Source: Rhynchopus euleeides
Lineage: Eukaryota; Euglenozoa; Diplonemea; Diplonemida; Diplonemidae
Assembly: GCA_963210315.1 (NCBI GenBank)
Contig: OY723281.1
Location: 1,426,001 to 1,490,000 of the forward strand
Length of the DNA: 64,000 nt
Direction of reading: 5' to 3'
Shown here piece by piece: positions 52,121-62,091 of this stretch. The position numbers and the translations under genes are program-made. Each line of letters begins with the position of its first letter. Position 1 is the stretch's first letter. The notes beneath the pieces were generated by a model that saw nothing but the letters and a program-made list of their open reading frames with translations, searched no databases and was not told where the DNA came from.

Positions 52121-52914
52121 AGTATTCTTCGAACCTTGTTGCCCTGATGCGCGTTTGCCTGTAAGTTGCTTCCACTGGAGGTGGCGCGGGTATCGAAGCC
52201 GTGTCGTGTCACACAGGGCGGCAGTCGGATATATGTAGCGGGCGTGGGTCTCGCGTTGGGGCACCGAAGGGGCACTGCAGGCACTTTCTTGCCCCGTTGA
52301 GCGAAGAGAACTTTTGATCATATTTTTCGTGATGAACGCAAAGCAGGGAGGGCAGGCACGACCCTGCGCATCCCACGTGAAGGTGGCTCAACTCTGTTTC
52401 TCACAACCTTGTCCTGTTTCGGTACCTACCCCCACACCCACACCCCGTTCATAGAGGACAGAGGGGTTGGGAGGGGGGGGGGGTGGGGGGTGCATTGAAT
52501 TGCCCGACGCAAGTGTCACCGTGCGACGTGAGAAGCACAACAAAGCAACAGGTTGCCCAGAGGGGCCGGAGAGGGGACGGGGGACAGCTGACCACACAGA
52601 TGCGGTGTGATGGAGACGATTGGTCTTGATTACCTTGAGTGAACAATCCCCGTTGTGTTGATGGCGTACGGTGATCATGGGGGCATCTCTTACCCACACG
52701 TTGCTGCACTCGCCACACGCGAGTAGCGAACCGCATATTGTTTGTTGACATAGCATCAGCCTTGTCCACTTCGAGCATCAACAAGAAAATTGACCCCGCC
52801 ACTGCCTCATCAGTGCCGGGTTGCGGGTTGTGCTCAGGAACTTGCCGCAGGGCTGCGTTGGCGAAGTACCACCCGACACAGGCGCACACCTCCTCACAGT
52901 CTCATCTCCACATC
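52121..52914. other. spacer upstream of WD-7
   Basis: No gene. Contains a copy of the AGCACAACAAAGCAA tail word (about 52534) and a G-run (52476-52490). The WD-7 leader directly precedes the start codon. Confidence 0.5.
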
Positions 52915-53901
52915 ATGTCTGCGAGGGGCGGGAAGAAGGGGAGGTGCGTGACGCCCCCCGCAGCGGAGCCGGGCACTCCCCCGCAGAGCACGTCGCCCCA
53001 CACCCACACACACACCCCGCTGTCGAAGCGGCGTCGCGTCACGGCCGACCAGGTCGCACCCAGCAGCAAGAGTATGTACGGTTCCCCGTTTGTTTGTCAT
53101 GTGGTGCTCTGTGCACAGCACAATCATGCAGGGAACACGTTTCAGTTTCAGGGCCATTTGTGTGTCACAGCGTCTACGGAACAGAGAACATGGGGTTTGC
53201 GCCAGAACGGTTCGGGAGGAGAGGTTGCCTTCTGAGAGTTGTTCCCTCTCCCAACTGTGGGGGACTTGTTGTGTGGAGCTTGCGACTCGGCACCCATGTC
53301 GACTTCCTCCCAACCACCCCCACCACACAGGCGTGGACGGCCCCACCGTGGATGTGACTGTGCGTCACAGCGGGACCGGTGACAGCTGTGTCGTCGGTGT
53401 TCCGGAAGGCGGGACCGTGGTCGGGCTGAAGGCGGATGCGCTCAACGAGATGTTCCCGGGTTCTATCAACCCAGTCCGTGAGGCTGAAAACGTCGCAGCA
53501 CACATCGAAGGGTGTGAGGAGGAGCTGGACGACGCACAGCGCGTTGCCGACACGGGTCTGGAGGACGGGGGTGCTGTCCAGCTCGTCCCACGCTGGCCCA
53601 TCGTCAAGGCTCCCGCAGTCTACTCATCGACCCATGGCAAGAGCATCTGGTCCATCGCACTGTCGAGGTGTGGGACGCTATGTGCTGTGGGTTACATCAA
53701 AGGACACATCACTGTGTTTGACACCACCACCGCTGCTGTGGTGGCGGACTTGACACACGGCAACATGCCTATTCAATGCACAGCGTTCTCTGTCTGTGGG
53801 ACGTGGTTGGCAACGTGCTCTTGGGACTTGAACAACGGCACCATCTGCGTGTGGCTGACTTCAACTTGGGAGGAGGTGTGCATGCTGCACCACTACACCA
53901 G
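52915..53901 (+). pseudogene. WD-7, 5' part: basic exon, ubiquitin-like domain, WD40 blades 1-2
   Basis: Exon 1 (52915-53071) is a shortened relative of WD-2 exon 1 with a CA-repeat-encoded THTHTHTP inserted before LSKRRRVTAD. Donor AGA/GTATGT; acceptor CACACAG/GC at 53330; the join keeps frame (S-V-D-G-P-T-V-D-V). The ubiquitin-like domain and blades 1-2 are intact, with blade 2 having the longest turn of the family (S-W-D-L-N-N-G). The gene is cut after CACCACTACACCAG by a retro-inserted segment and resumes at 55749. Unrepaired, it ends a few codons later in the insert. Confidence 0.85.
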
Positions 53902-55736
53902 GCTCCCGCAGTCTACTCATCGACCCATGGCGGCAAGATATTCCAGATCACATTAGCGAGGTGTGGGACGCTGTGTGCTGTGGGTTACGACAACGGACAC
54001 AGCAACCTACCTCTGCTACCAGGGGGGATAAAATCCAACTTGCTGCCTTCACGTGGCGCCCCCTGTGATTACCCTCCTCCGAGGGGAAACTAAAGCAAGC
54101 TCTGGTAACTCTTTTTCCGCTGTGTGCCCTGTTTCATATATGCGGAGGGGCCCTTTCTGCACGGCTTTGGTTTTATTGATGTTGTGGTGTGCGTGGTTTA
54201 TTTTCCCTTTTTTTGTTGTTTTCGCAGCATTTTATGCTGTCGGGTGAGCTTCCGCCCCATGGGAGGCGCTCCTTCCGGCTTGCGCTGCCCACCCATCCCA
54301 CCCCCGTCCCCTTCCCACATTCTTTCTTTTCTTTTAGGGGAGACGTCCTCGCAGTGGCTGTTTGGCCTGACGCGATTCCCCGCCTCAAAGCAGACCCACC
54401 TGGCAGCTACTCAAGGCACATGAGGAGTGAGAGGCGTCAACGGGCGCAACGCCCCTCCCTGCGGTCCGGCTTCCGCCACGTGGCTGACTCAAAGCAGCGA
54501 AGTGACCAACGGGAGCAGGGGATAAGATAGGTCTGGTTTTCCGGTTTTCAAAACCAGGGTTTCCCGGTTCCCGGTTTTCTGGAAAAAAAAAAAAAAGGTC
54601 GATCTCATTTTTGGCGGTTTTTTTTGTGACTTTGGGACAGTAAAACAGTCAGAAAAAACGCCATAAAAAAATAGAAAGTGACCCCATCGTGATCCGCACA
54701 GAGCTCAAATAGTCCAAAGAAGGCAGAGAAGCGGAGAAGAAAAAATGGACCTAGCGGGTGGCCCGGTGGGGCCCGGTGGGTGGTGATGCCCTCGTCATGC
54801 AGGCCTCTTCTGTTTTGAAGGTGCACACATGGTGGACTCCAGCCACCCTAGCGAGTGTCTAAGAGGGAGTCTAAGATTGCAGTCTGTACTGGAGACGGGA
54901 GTCTATTTTCCAGCTAATTTACGACTCCCGCTAGTTGAGACTCATGGGAGACACACGGTGTACTCCAGCGGAGGTAGGGTAACCTCCGCTGGAGTTCACC
55001 GTGTCGTCTGCCTCTGTGCAGCGTCACTCGGTGCCATCGAATACATGGCGACAGCCCACCAACTCGAGACAGATCTGCTTGTCTGGAGGGCTGAGACGAG
55101 AACACGAACGACTTTCAAGCAATCTTGAAGGTCGCCAAGCCTATTGGGGGCAACTAACAGATGAGATTTGTTTGTTGCCTGTCGTCACAGCTAGGTGCCC
55201 ATTTCCTCGATAACGGAATGTGTGCAGAGATCTCGTGGACCCTTTGGCCATTCTGTCGTGCACCCACTCCACCCACAACGCACACCTGTCACGAGTGGTC
55301 GCTCCCCCGTCCTCCTCCACCCTGAAGGTTGAACCCTCAAGGACCAGTGATCTCCTGCTGGCCGGGCTGCGATACAGCGAAGCCTTCCTACTTACAAGCG
55401 AATCCAGACTGTAGGGAACAGATGATCACTACCGTGGCCTCCGGCGGCTGGGGGGCTCCGCCCCCCAGACCCCCCTGCGTAAAAAAATTGCACCAGACCG
55501 GTTTTTTGGCCGAGAGTCCAAACTTTCAAAGCAGCTGCTGCGCCTGCCCCACCAAGCAGCCTCAGTACGACAGGACGCGCGCAGGCACCGGGCCCTCTCA
55601 GATTCTGGGAGGGTTTGCGCGGGTCGCGCGCGCCGAAGGCGCGCGCGAAAAATTTTCAAAACCAGAAAAACCGGAAAACGGCGCCAGAAAAAAGTCTATC
55701 TTATACCCTGAACGGGAGCGACATGAAAAAAAAAAA
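53902..55736 (+). mobile_element. polyadenylated retro-insert in WD-7 derived from the WD-8 locus
   Basis: Its first 614 bp match 57739-58352 exactly as far as read, that is, 102 bp of WD-8 coding sequence followed by the element inserted in WD-8. The insert ends GACATG plus 11 A, and is flanked by 13-bp direct repeats (ACCACTACACCAG at 53889-53901 and 55736-55748). Poly(A), 5' truncation and a target duplication together are the signature of target-primed reverse transcription. A hAT-like element (54516-55710) later inserted near its 3' end. Confidence 0.8.
54516..55710. mobile_element. hAT-like non-autonomous DNA transposon, 1195 bp
   Basis: Terminal inverted repeats CAGGGGATAAGATAG and CTATCTTATACCCTG (one mismatch), flanked by the perfect 8-bp duplication AACGGGAG (54508-54515 and 55711-55718). 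CAGGG-type termini with 8-bp duplications are typical of the hAT superfamily. Subterminal CCGGTTTTC / GAAAACCGG words are inverted at the two ends. Inside, an inverted GGAGGTTACCCTACCTCCGC-like palindrome lies around 54965-54992. No transposase frame was recognised. Confidence 0.82.
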
Positions 55737-55748
55737 CCACTACACCAG

Positions 55749-56361
55749 CGTGTGCACTGCAGCGTGGACACGCTGCGGACGTCTGGTGTCCGGAGACGGA
55801 TCAGGCAAAGTGCGTGTGTGGGACTTGAAGGGCACACCGAGCGCCACAGTGCTGGTGGGTCACAGCAAGGGTGTTCTCAGCATTGCTGTGTCGGGCACGA
55901 GGATCTTCAGCGGGTCACGTGACAGGAGCATCCGTGTGTGGGACATCAGCACCCTCACACACACGCACACCCTGGATGGGCACACTCGTGGTGGGGGGCA
56001 TGCCTGTTTTGAGAGCCCCGATGGGGTGACTGGCATCGCCCTGACTCAGGACGAGCAGCACCTGGTGTCGTGCTCTGACGACAAGTCACTCAAGGTGTGG
56101 TGCACAACCTCCCTCAGCTGCCTGCGTACTGTCCAACTGGACCACTATCCCTTCTCACTTGCTGTGTCACAGCCAGGTGATGTTGTTGCAGTTGCAGAAC
56201 GCTTGCCCACACTGTACCGCCTCAGTACAGGAGAGTGTCTGGGGAAGGTGGACTCAGAGGGTCGTGGTGTTGCACTCAGCCTCTGCGGGAGGTGGGTCTT
56301 CACAGCAAAGAACAGGAACACTTCAGTCACTGTGTGTGCTGTGTCTTCTGCTTCACCCTGA
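55749..56361 (+). pseudogene. WD-7, 3' part: WD40 blades 3-7
   Basis: Resumes in frame with the 5' part (Y-T/S-V-C-T-A-A-W) and runs to TGA 56359. Variable positions: blade 4 S-R-D, blade 5 S-D-D, blade 6 AERLPTLYR. A 13-residue insertion (HTRGGGHACFESPDG) in the blade-5 entry loop is unique in the family. The last Val-Ser of the usual ending is Ala-Ser. Confidence 0.85.
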
Positions 56362-57477
56362 GTGCAGTGTCTCGGAACCTCGGACCCAGTTCCCTGCCTT
56401 GTGAGTTGGAATGTTGTTAGTGTTGGTGGCGAGAGGTGGGTGTGGGGTGGTGCCGTGATCCGACCCGAGTGTTCCATTCCAAAAGCAGTGCGGGGGTCGG
56501 GTGTGGGTAGGGTGGGTTGCGTGTTGTTGGTTGCAGATTGCAGAACCCTGCTCCCTGCCTTGTGTGGTGTTCAACCTGTGGGGCTGGGTGTGGGGTGGCT
56601 GCCGGACCCCCTCTGCCTCCCTCCGTGCCGACCGCCCCTTGCCTGCATCTTCAGCCTCTGCCCCCTCCGCCCACCCCACGCCCTCTCCCGCCTCTCGGCC
56701 TTCTCCCTGTGAAGTGCCATTGTGCAGCACGACCCCTCGCAGGACAAGTCACTCAAGGTGGTGCACAACCTCCCACCTGCCGAATGAACCTGTCCTGAAA
56801 ATGTCCTGAAGAAGGCGGGAGGTGGGTCTTCACACCAACGAAAAAGACTTCAGTAGTGTGTCTTCCGTTTCACCCTGAGTGCAGTGTGACTGAGTGTCTC
56901 GTCACCTTGTTCCCCGCCTTCGTGTCTGCCGTCGTGTTGCACCTGCTTGCGTATTTGTTGTGTTCTGCACCCTCATTTTCTCTCACCTCGCAACACTGCA
57001 GGACCCGGCCCGTTGTTCTCTTTTTTGGAGGCTGCTGTGTGTTGTGCCAGGGGGTGGCAGGTGGCGAGAGGTGGGTGTGGGGTGGTGCCGTGATCCGACC
57101 TGAGTGTTCCATTCCAAAAGCAGTGAGGGGGTCGGGTGTGGGTAGGGTGGGTTGCGTGTTGTGCCCGTCACAACAGCCCAGCATCTCCCTCAGACCCCTC
57201 GCCCATTCGCAAAGTCGTTCCCAGCAGAGAGAACAGAACACGAGGCTCTTCCCCCAACCCCGCCACAACCCCATCCCATGAAGGAGCGACTTCCTGAGCA
57301 CCACTTTGAGGGACTCTGTCTTTGATCCCCATCCACACCGTCACCCACTGCACACACCGCCACACCCTCCAGCAAGCCTGCAAGCCCACATACAGGTGGT
57401 GTGACTTCCTCTTCCCAAGCCTGGTCAGGCCACCCCCCGCTTCCAGTCGCCCCCCTCCGTGAGTGTACAAGGCAAAC
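56362..57477. other. spacer between WD-7 and WD-8 with an internal duplication
   Basis: A segment of about 100 bp (GCGAGAGGTGGGTGTGGGGT, CCGTGATCCGACC, GTTCCATTCCAAAAGCAGTG) occurs at 56427-56527 and again at 57061-57160, with a diverged relative at 60922-60990. Between the two lies a decayed WD-family fragment. No gene. Confidence 0.6.
56742..56877 (+). pseudogene. decayed WD-family fragment
   Basis: AGGACAAGTCACTCAAGGTG and GGTGCACAACCTCCC match blade 5, then after a gap GCGGGAGGTGGGTCTTCACA and the terminal codons match blade 7, ending in TGA and the 3' flank. Small deletions (for example, missing bases in AAGGTGGTGCAC) break the frame. Confidence 0.7.
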
Positions 57478-57840
57478 ATGGATGTGTGTGTCCGTCATCG
57501 CGAGACCGGGCACAGCTGTGTCGTCGGTGTTCCGGAAGGCGGGACCGTGGTCGGGCTGAAGGCGGATGCGCTCAACGAGATGTTCCCGGGTTCTATCAAC
57601 CCAGTCCGTGAGGCTGAAAACGTCGCAGCACACATCGAAGGGTGTGAGGAGGAGCTGGACGACGCACAGCGTGTTGCCGACACGGGTCTGGAGGACGGGG
57701 GTGCTGTCCAGTTCGTCCCACGCTGGCCCATCGTCAAGGCTCCCGCAGTCTACTCATCGACCCATGGCGGCAAGATATTCCAGATCACATTAGCGAGGTG
57801 TGGGACGCTGTGTGCTGTGGGTTACGACAACGGACACAGC
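57478..57840 (+). pseudogene. WD-8, 5' part: ubiquitin-like domain and start of blade 1
   Basis: ATG 57478, MDVCVRHRETGHS. The ubiquitin-like domain is complete (with VQFVPR in the last strand) and blade 1 runs to Y-D-N-G-H-S. Then comes an inserted element with stop TAA 57928. Removing 57841-58373 restores N-G-H-S-D-A-F-D, matching N-G-H-I-T-V-F-D of the sisters. Confidence 0.82.
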
Positions 57841-58369
57841 AACCTACCTCTGCTACCAGGGGGGATAAAATCCAACTTGCTGCCTTCACGTGGCGCCCCC
57901 TGTGATTACCCTCCTCCGAGGGGAAACTAAAGCAAGCTCTGGTAACTCTTTTTCCGCTGTGTGCCCTGTTTCATATATGCGGAGGGGCCCTTTCTGCACG
58001 GCTTTGGTTTTATTGATGTTGTGGTGTGCGTGGTTTATTTTCCCTTTTTTTGTTGTTTTCGCAGCATTTTATGCTGTCGGGTGAGCTTCCGCCCCATGGG
58101 AGGCGCTCCTTCCGGCTTGCGCTGCCCACCCATCCCACCCCCGTCCCCTTCCCACATTCTTTCTTTTCTTTTAGGGGAGACGTCCTCGCAGTGGCTGTTT
58201 GGCCTGACGCGATTCCCCGCCTCAAAGCAGACCCACCTGGCAGCTACTCAAGGCACATGAGGAGTGAGAGGCGTCAACGGGCGCAACGCCCCTCCCTGCG
58301 GTCCGGCTTCCGCCACGTGGCTGACTCAAAGCAGCGAAGTGACCAACGGGAGCGACATGGAAAAAAAAA
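57841..58369 (+). mobile_element. 529-bp poly(A)-ended retroelement in WD-8
   Basis: Starts AACCTACCTCTGCTACCAGG and ends GGGAGCGACATGG plus nine A. The poly(A) end suggests a SINE or 5'-truncated LINE. No open frame of note. A clear target duplication is not visible; a short ACGG is present near both edges. This is the source of the copy now in WD-7. Confidence 0.7.
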
Positions 58370-58373
58370 CGGC

Positions 58374-59135
58374 GATGCGTTTGACACCACCACCGCTGCT
58401 GTGGTGGCGGACTTAACACACGGCAACAAGCGTATTCTGTGCACAGCATTCTCTGTCTGTGGGACGTGGTTGGCAACGTGCTCTCCCGACAGCACCATCT
58501 GCGTGTGGCTGACTTCAACTTGGGAGGAGGTGTGCATGCTGCACCACAACAACATCTGGGTGTACAGTGCAGCGTGGACACACTGCGGACGTCTGGTGTC
58601 CGGAGACAACAAAGGCCAAGTGCGTGTGTGGGACTTGAAGGGCACACCGAGCGCCACAGTGCTGGAGGGTCACAGCAAGGCTGTTCTCAGCATTACTGTG
58701 TCGGGCACGAGGATCTTCAGCGGGTCAAAAGACAAGAGCATCCGTGTGTGGGACATCAGCACCCTCACACACACACACACCCTGGATGAGCACATTAGTT
58801 TGGTGACTGGCCTCGCCCTGACTCAGGACGAGCAGCACCTGGTGTCGTGCTCTCAGGACGAGTCACTCAAGGTGTGGTGCACAACCTCCCTCAGCTGCCT
58901 GCGTACTGTGCAAGTGCCAAGCTATCCCGGGTCGCTTGCTGTGTCACAGCCAGGTGATGTTGTTGCGGTCAAAGGCTACAACGTCACACTGTACCGCCTC
59001 AGCACAGGAGAGCGTCTGGGGAGCGTGGAATCACTGGGTGGCTTTGCACTCAGCCTCTGCGGGAGGTGGGTCTTCACAACAACGAACAACAAAACTTCAG
59101 TCTCTGTGTGTGCTGTGTCTTCTGTTTCACCCTGA
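58374..59135 (+). pseudogene. WD-8, 3' part: WD40 rest of blade 1 to blade 7
   Basis: In frame with the 5' part across the insertion, ending at TGA 59133. Variable positions: blade 2 S-P-D-S, blade 3 loop HHNNIWV and GDNKG, blade 4 S-K-D, blade 5 S-Q-D-E, blade 6 entry VPSYPGS with KGYNVTLYR, blade 7 ESLGGF. All seven blades are otherwise intact. Confidence 0.82.
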
Positions 59136-59294
59136 TTGGAACCTGCACCCTGCCTTGTGTGATTCCCGTTGTTTTCCGACCGAGTTTCCTTTCCTGCCTC
59201 GAACACAGCACGACCTGACAAATCCGAGTATAGAGCGGGTGTACTGGAGTGGCATTTGTTGGCAGCAAATTCGAGGGCAAGGTACTTTCAAAGT

Positions 59295-59819
59295 ATTGAC
59301 CAGCTCGTGGCTGAATCACTAGCTGTACAGAAACAGTCACTTGGCATGTTGCAACTTGCGAGGGGTGACGTGTGGCGGGGTGGGGAGGGCTGGGTGGGGG
59401 TGGTGGCGGATTGAATCTGCGAAGTAACGGGGAGAGAATCGTGCTGACAGCTTTCAGAGCTTCAGACCAGCAGCCTGGCACTGCAGGGTCGGATGTACCC
59501 CCCTGCCCCCGCCCCTCCCATTGCCCCGTTCAGCGAAGCTTGCCTCACATGAAGCACCCCCAACCTCCATCCCAGCCCAGGTTCCCCCCGACCCCGTTCA
59601 GGCTTGCCTCGAGTTTCCTGTTCTGGTGTGCCTTCCTCATTGGGCAACGCAGCTTACTGCCGCTTCACAGGGCCGTGTGAATGAGGTGACAAGATGTGGC
59701 TCTGCAGTGCGGGACTTCTTCGTGACTCCTGACCTTCTTCCATTTCCGCCTTCATTGCATGAGGTTACACCGCACCTCCCCAACCACCCCCACCACAGGC
59801 ACACTGGTCAACCAGCAAC
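59295..59819 (+). repeat. duplicated 5' flank of WD-9 (shared with WD-6)
   Basis: Colinear with 49040-49514, including CAGTCACTTGGCATGTTGCA, CCCGTTCAGCGAAGCTTGCC and the leader ATGAGGTTACACCGCACC directly before the ATG. The first part differs around 59445-59480, where WD-9 has an additional short segment. Confidence 0.75.
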
Positions 59820-60823
59820 ATGGATGTGACTGTGCGTCACAGCGGGACCGGTGACAGCTGTGTCGTCGGTGTTCCGGAAGGCGGGACCGTGGTCGGGCTG
59901 AAGGCGGATGCGCTCAACGAGATGTTCCCGGGTTCTATCAACCCAGTCCGTGAGGCTGAATACGTCGCAGCACACATCGAAGGGTGTGAGGAGGAGCTGG
60001 ACGATGCACAGCGTGTTGCCGACACGGGTCTGGAGGACGGGGGTGCTGTCCAGCTCGTCCCACGCTGGCCCATCGTCAAGGCTCCCGCAGACGTCTCCCA
60101 CATCACACTGTCGAGGTGTGGGACGCTGTGTGCTGTGGGTGACAACAACGGACACATCACTGTGTTTTTAGACTACAGGAAACATTGCTTGGAGTTTTGA
60201 TAATGGATGGGATGTGGATGAGCATTACAAAGCAATTGATCACTGTGTGTGACACCACCACCGCTGCTGTGGTGGCGGACTTAACACACGGCCGAGCGCC
60301 ACAGTGCTGGAGGGTCAAATAAACCAATAACATGACAGTAGAGTGCTGGAGGGTCACAGCGATGGTGTTTACAGCATTGCTGTGTCGGGCACGAGGATCT
60401 TCAGCGGGTCAGCTGACAAGAGCATCCGTGTGTGGGACACAGCACCCTCACACACACACACACCCTGGATGCGCACACTCGTGGGGTGAGGGACATCGCC
60501 CTGACTCAGGACGAGCAGCACCTGGTGTCGTGCTACGACAAGTCACTCAAGGTGTGGTGCACAACCTCCCTCAGCTGCCTGCGTACTGTCCAGCTGGGCC
60601 GCAATCCCTGCTCACTTGCTGTGTCACAGCCAGGTGATGTCGTTGCAGTGAAAACCTGGCGGCCAGCACCACCACACTGCACCGCCTCAGCACAGGTGAG
60701 TGGCTGGGGGAGGTGGACTCACAGGGTGATGGTGTTGCACTCAGCCTCTGCGGGAGGTGGGTCTTCACACCAACGAACCACACTTCCGTCTCTGTGTGTG
60801 CTGTGTCTTCCCTGTCACCCTGA
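59820..60823 (+). pseudogene. WD-9: decayed ubiquitin-like/WD40 copy with two small insertions
   Basis: ATG 59820 starts a normal ubiquitin-like domain, but the blade-1 entry has lost eight or nine residues (A-P-A then D-V-S-H-I). A 73-bp insertion (60166-60238) with a 10-bp duplication (ATCACTGTGT) then ends the frame. After it, most of blades 2-3 is deleted (LTHG directly to SATVLEG). A 24-bp insertion (60318-60341) with a 15-bp duplication (AGTGCTGGAGGGTCA) follows. Further on, 'GGGACACAGC' lacks two bases of the usual GGGACATCAGC and shifts frame, and a codon is missing before the blade-5 Asp (C-Y-D). Not functional. Confidence 0.88.
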
Positions 60824-61414
60824 GTGCAGTGCCTCCGATCCTGCTTCCCTGACTTGTGTGTTGGCATGTTGTTCTGCACTGTCTTCCTTGCTCACCTCCC
60901 AACACATCACCACCTCCGACCGAGAGGTGGGTGTGGGGTGGTGCAGTGATGCGACCTGAGTGTTGCAACCCAAAGGCAGTGAGGGGGTTGGGTGTGGGGT
61001 GGCTGCCGAACCCCTCCGTGCCGCCCGCCCCTTGCCTGCATCTTCAGCCTCAGCCCCCCTCCGCCCACCCCACGCCCTCACCCACCTCTCGGCGTTTCTG
61101 CCTGGCTTTCATCTCTCGAAGTCACTCCTGCCTTCGTTGTGCTGGCGGCAGCACGACAAAGGGCCAACTCGAAGCAAAGAAGTCACTCACCAAGGAGGGA
61201 CCGTCAGCAGAGGTCGCGTTAGAAGTGACACAGTTTGACACACAATGGCACACAGCGAAGGGCCCCACCGTGCTGCTTCCTTGCCTCGCAACACAGCACC
61301 ACCTGCCAGTGACCTGGCCCCTTCTCTGTGTCGAGGTACCTCATGCCCCTCCACACCTGGGGAGGCAGCGGGTGCTATCTCCCTTCCCCCTGTCCTTTCC
61401 CCCACCGCCCACCC
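60824..61414. other. spacer downstream of WD-9
   Basis: Family 3' flank, then a diverged copy of the GAGAGGTGGGTGTGGGGTGG segment seen twice between WD-7 and WD-8 and GC-rich sequence. No gene recognised. Confidence 0.5.
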
Positions 61415-61619
61415 GCCCCTCTTCCCCGTGCACCCTTCCTTTCTTCCGGTGGTGCCTGAGGAGTCTGTGGACACCCTCTCTCTGTCAGCCGCTCCCCTCC
61501 TGTTTGCCCCTTCGCCTCACCTCTTTGAAATAAGGACTTTCTCGGAGGAGTTTGCGCTCAACGAAGAGCAGCCCGGATCTGCTTCTCTGCAGTTGCTGGG
61601 CAGGGTGTTTCCCTCATGA
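61415..61619 (+). pseudogene. second copy of the PLFPVHPSFLP segment
   Basis: Matches 16903-17100 almost base for base; differences include ACACC for ACAGC (Ser to Thr) and TTTGCG for TGTGCG (Cys to Phe). It ends early at TGA 61617 where the first copy reads on. Function unknown; its conservation between two widely separated duplicates probably reflects recent duplication with the array. Confidence 0.45.
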
Positions 61620-62091
61620 CAGCGGAAGGTGTACTATTGTGCACCGTGTTGCTTTATTGCCCCGAAACACATCTCGCAGCACTACCTGACTCCTGCTCTG
61701 TTTGGAGGAAGCTGTGCGTTTGCATCTGAGATGCGAAGGGGGCAAATGCATGAAGGCAGCAACACCCCCTCCCCTCTTGCACGTTCAGTGTGTGTGTATA
61801 TTCCCAGACAAGGCATGCGCACACATCACCAGCGCCAAGACTGCCGGGCAAACGAACCTCATCAGCATCGAAGCATGTGTCAGCCGGAGGGTTGCTGCCA
61901 CGCACCCCTCGCCCCTCCCCCATCCTTCAGGTCGTCGCGCACCTGGTTGTAGCACAGTAGCGGCCGTGCATCGTTGCCTTCCACCACCTCGCGTCTGGGT
62001 GGGCCACTTTGGGTCACGCTGTCTTTGCCACCCATCCCCACCCCAAAGGCACAGACACACCACCACCCACACAGCGGCTCCTCCCGTCACC
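61620..62091. other. spacer and leader upstream of WD-10
   Basis: Contains a copy of the conserved intergenic block (about 61680-61745), then unassigned sequence and the WD-10 leader, which resembles that of WD-2 only close to the ATG. Confidence 0.5.
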
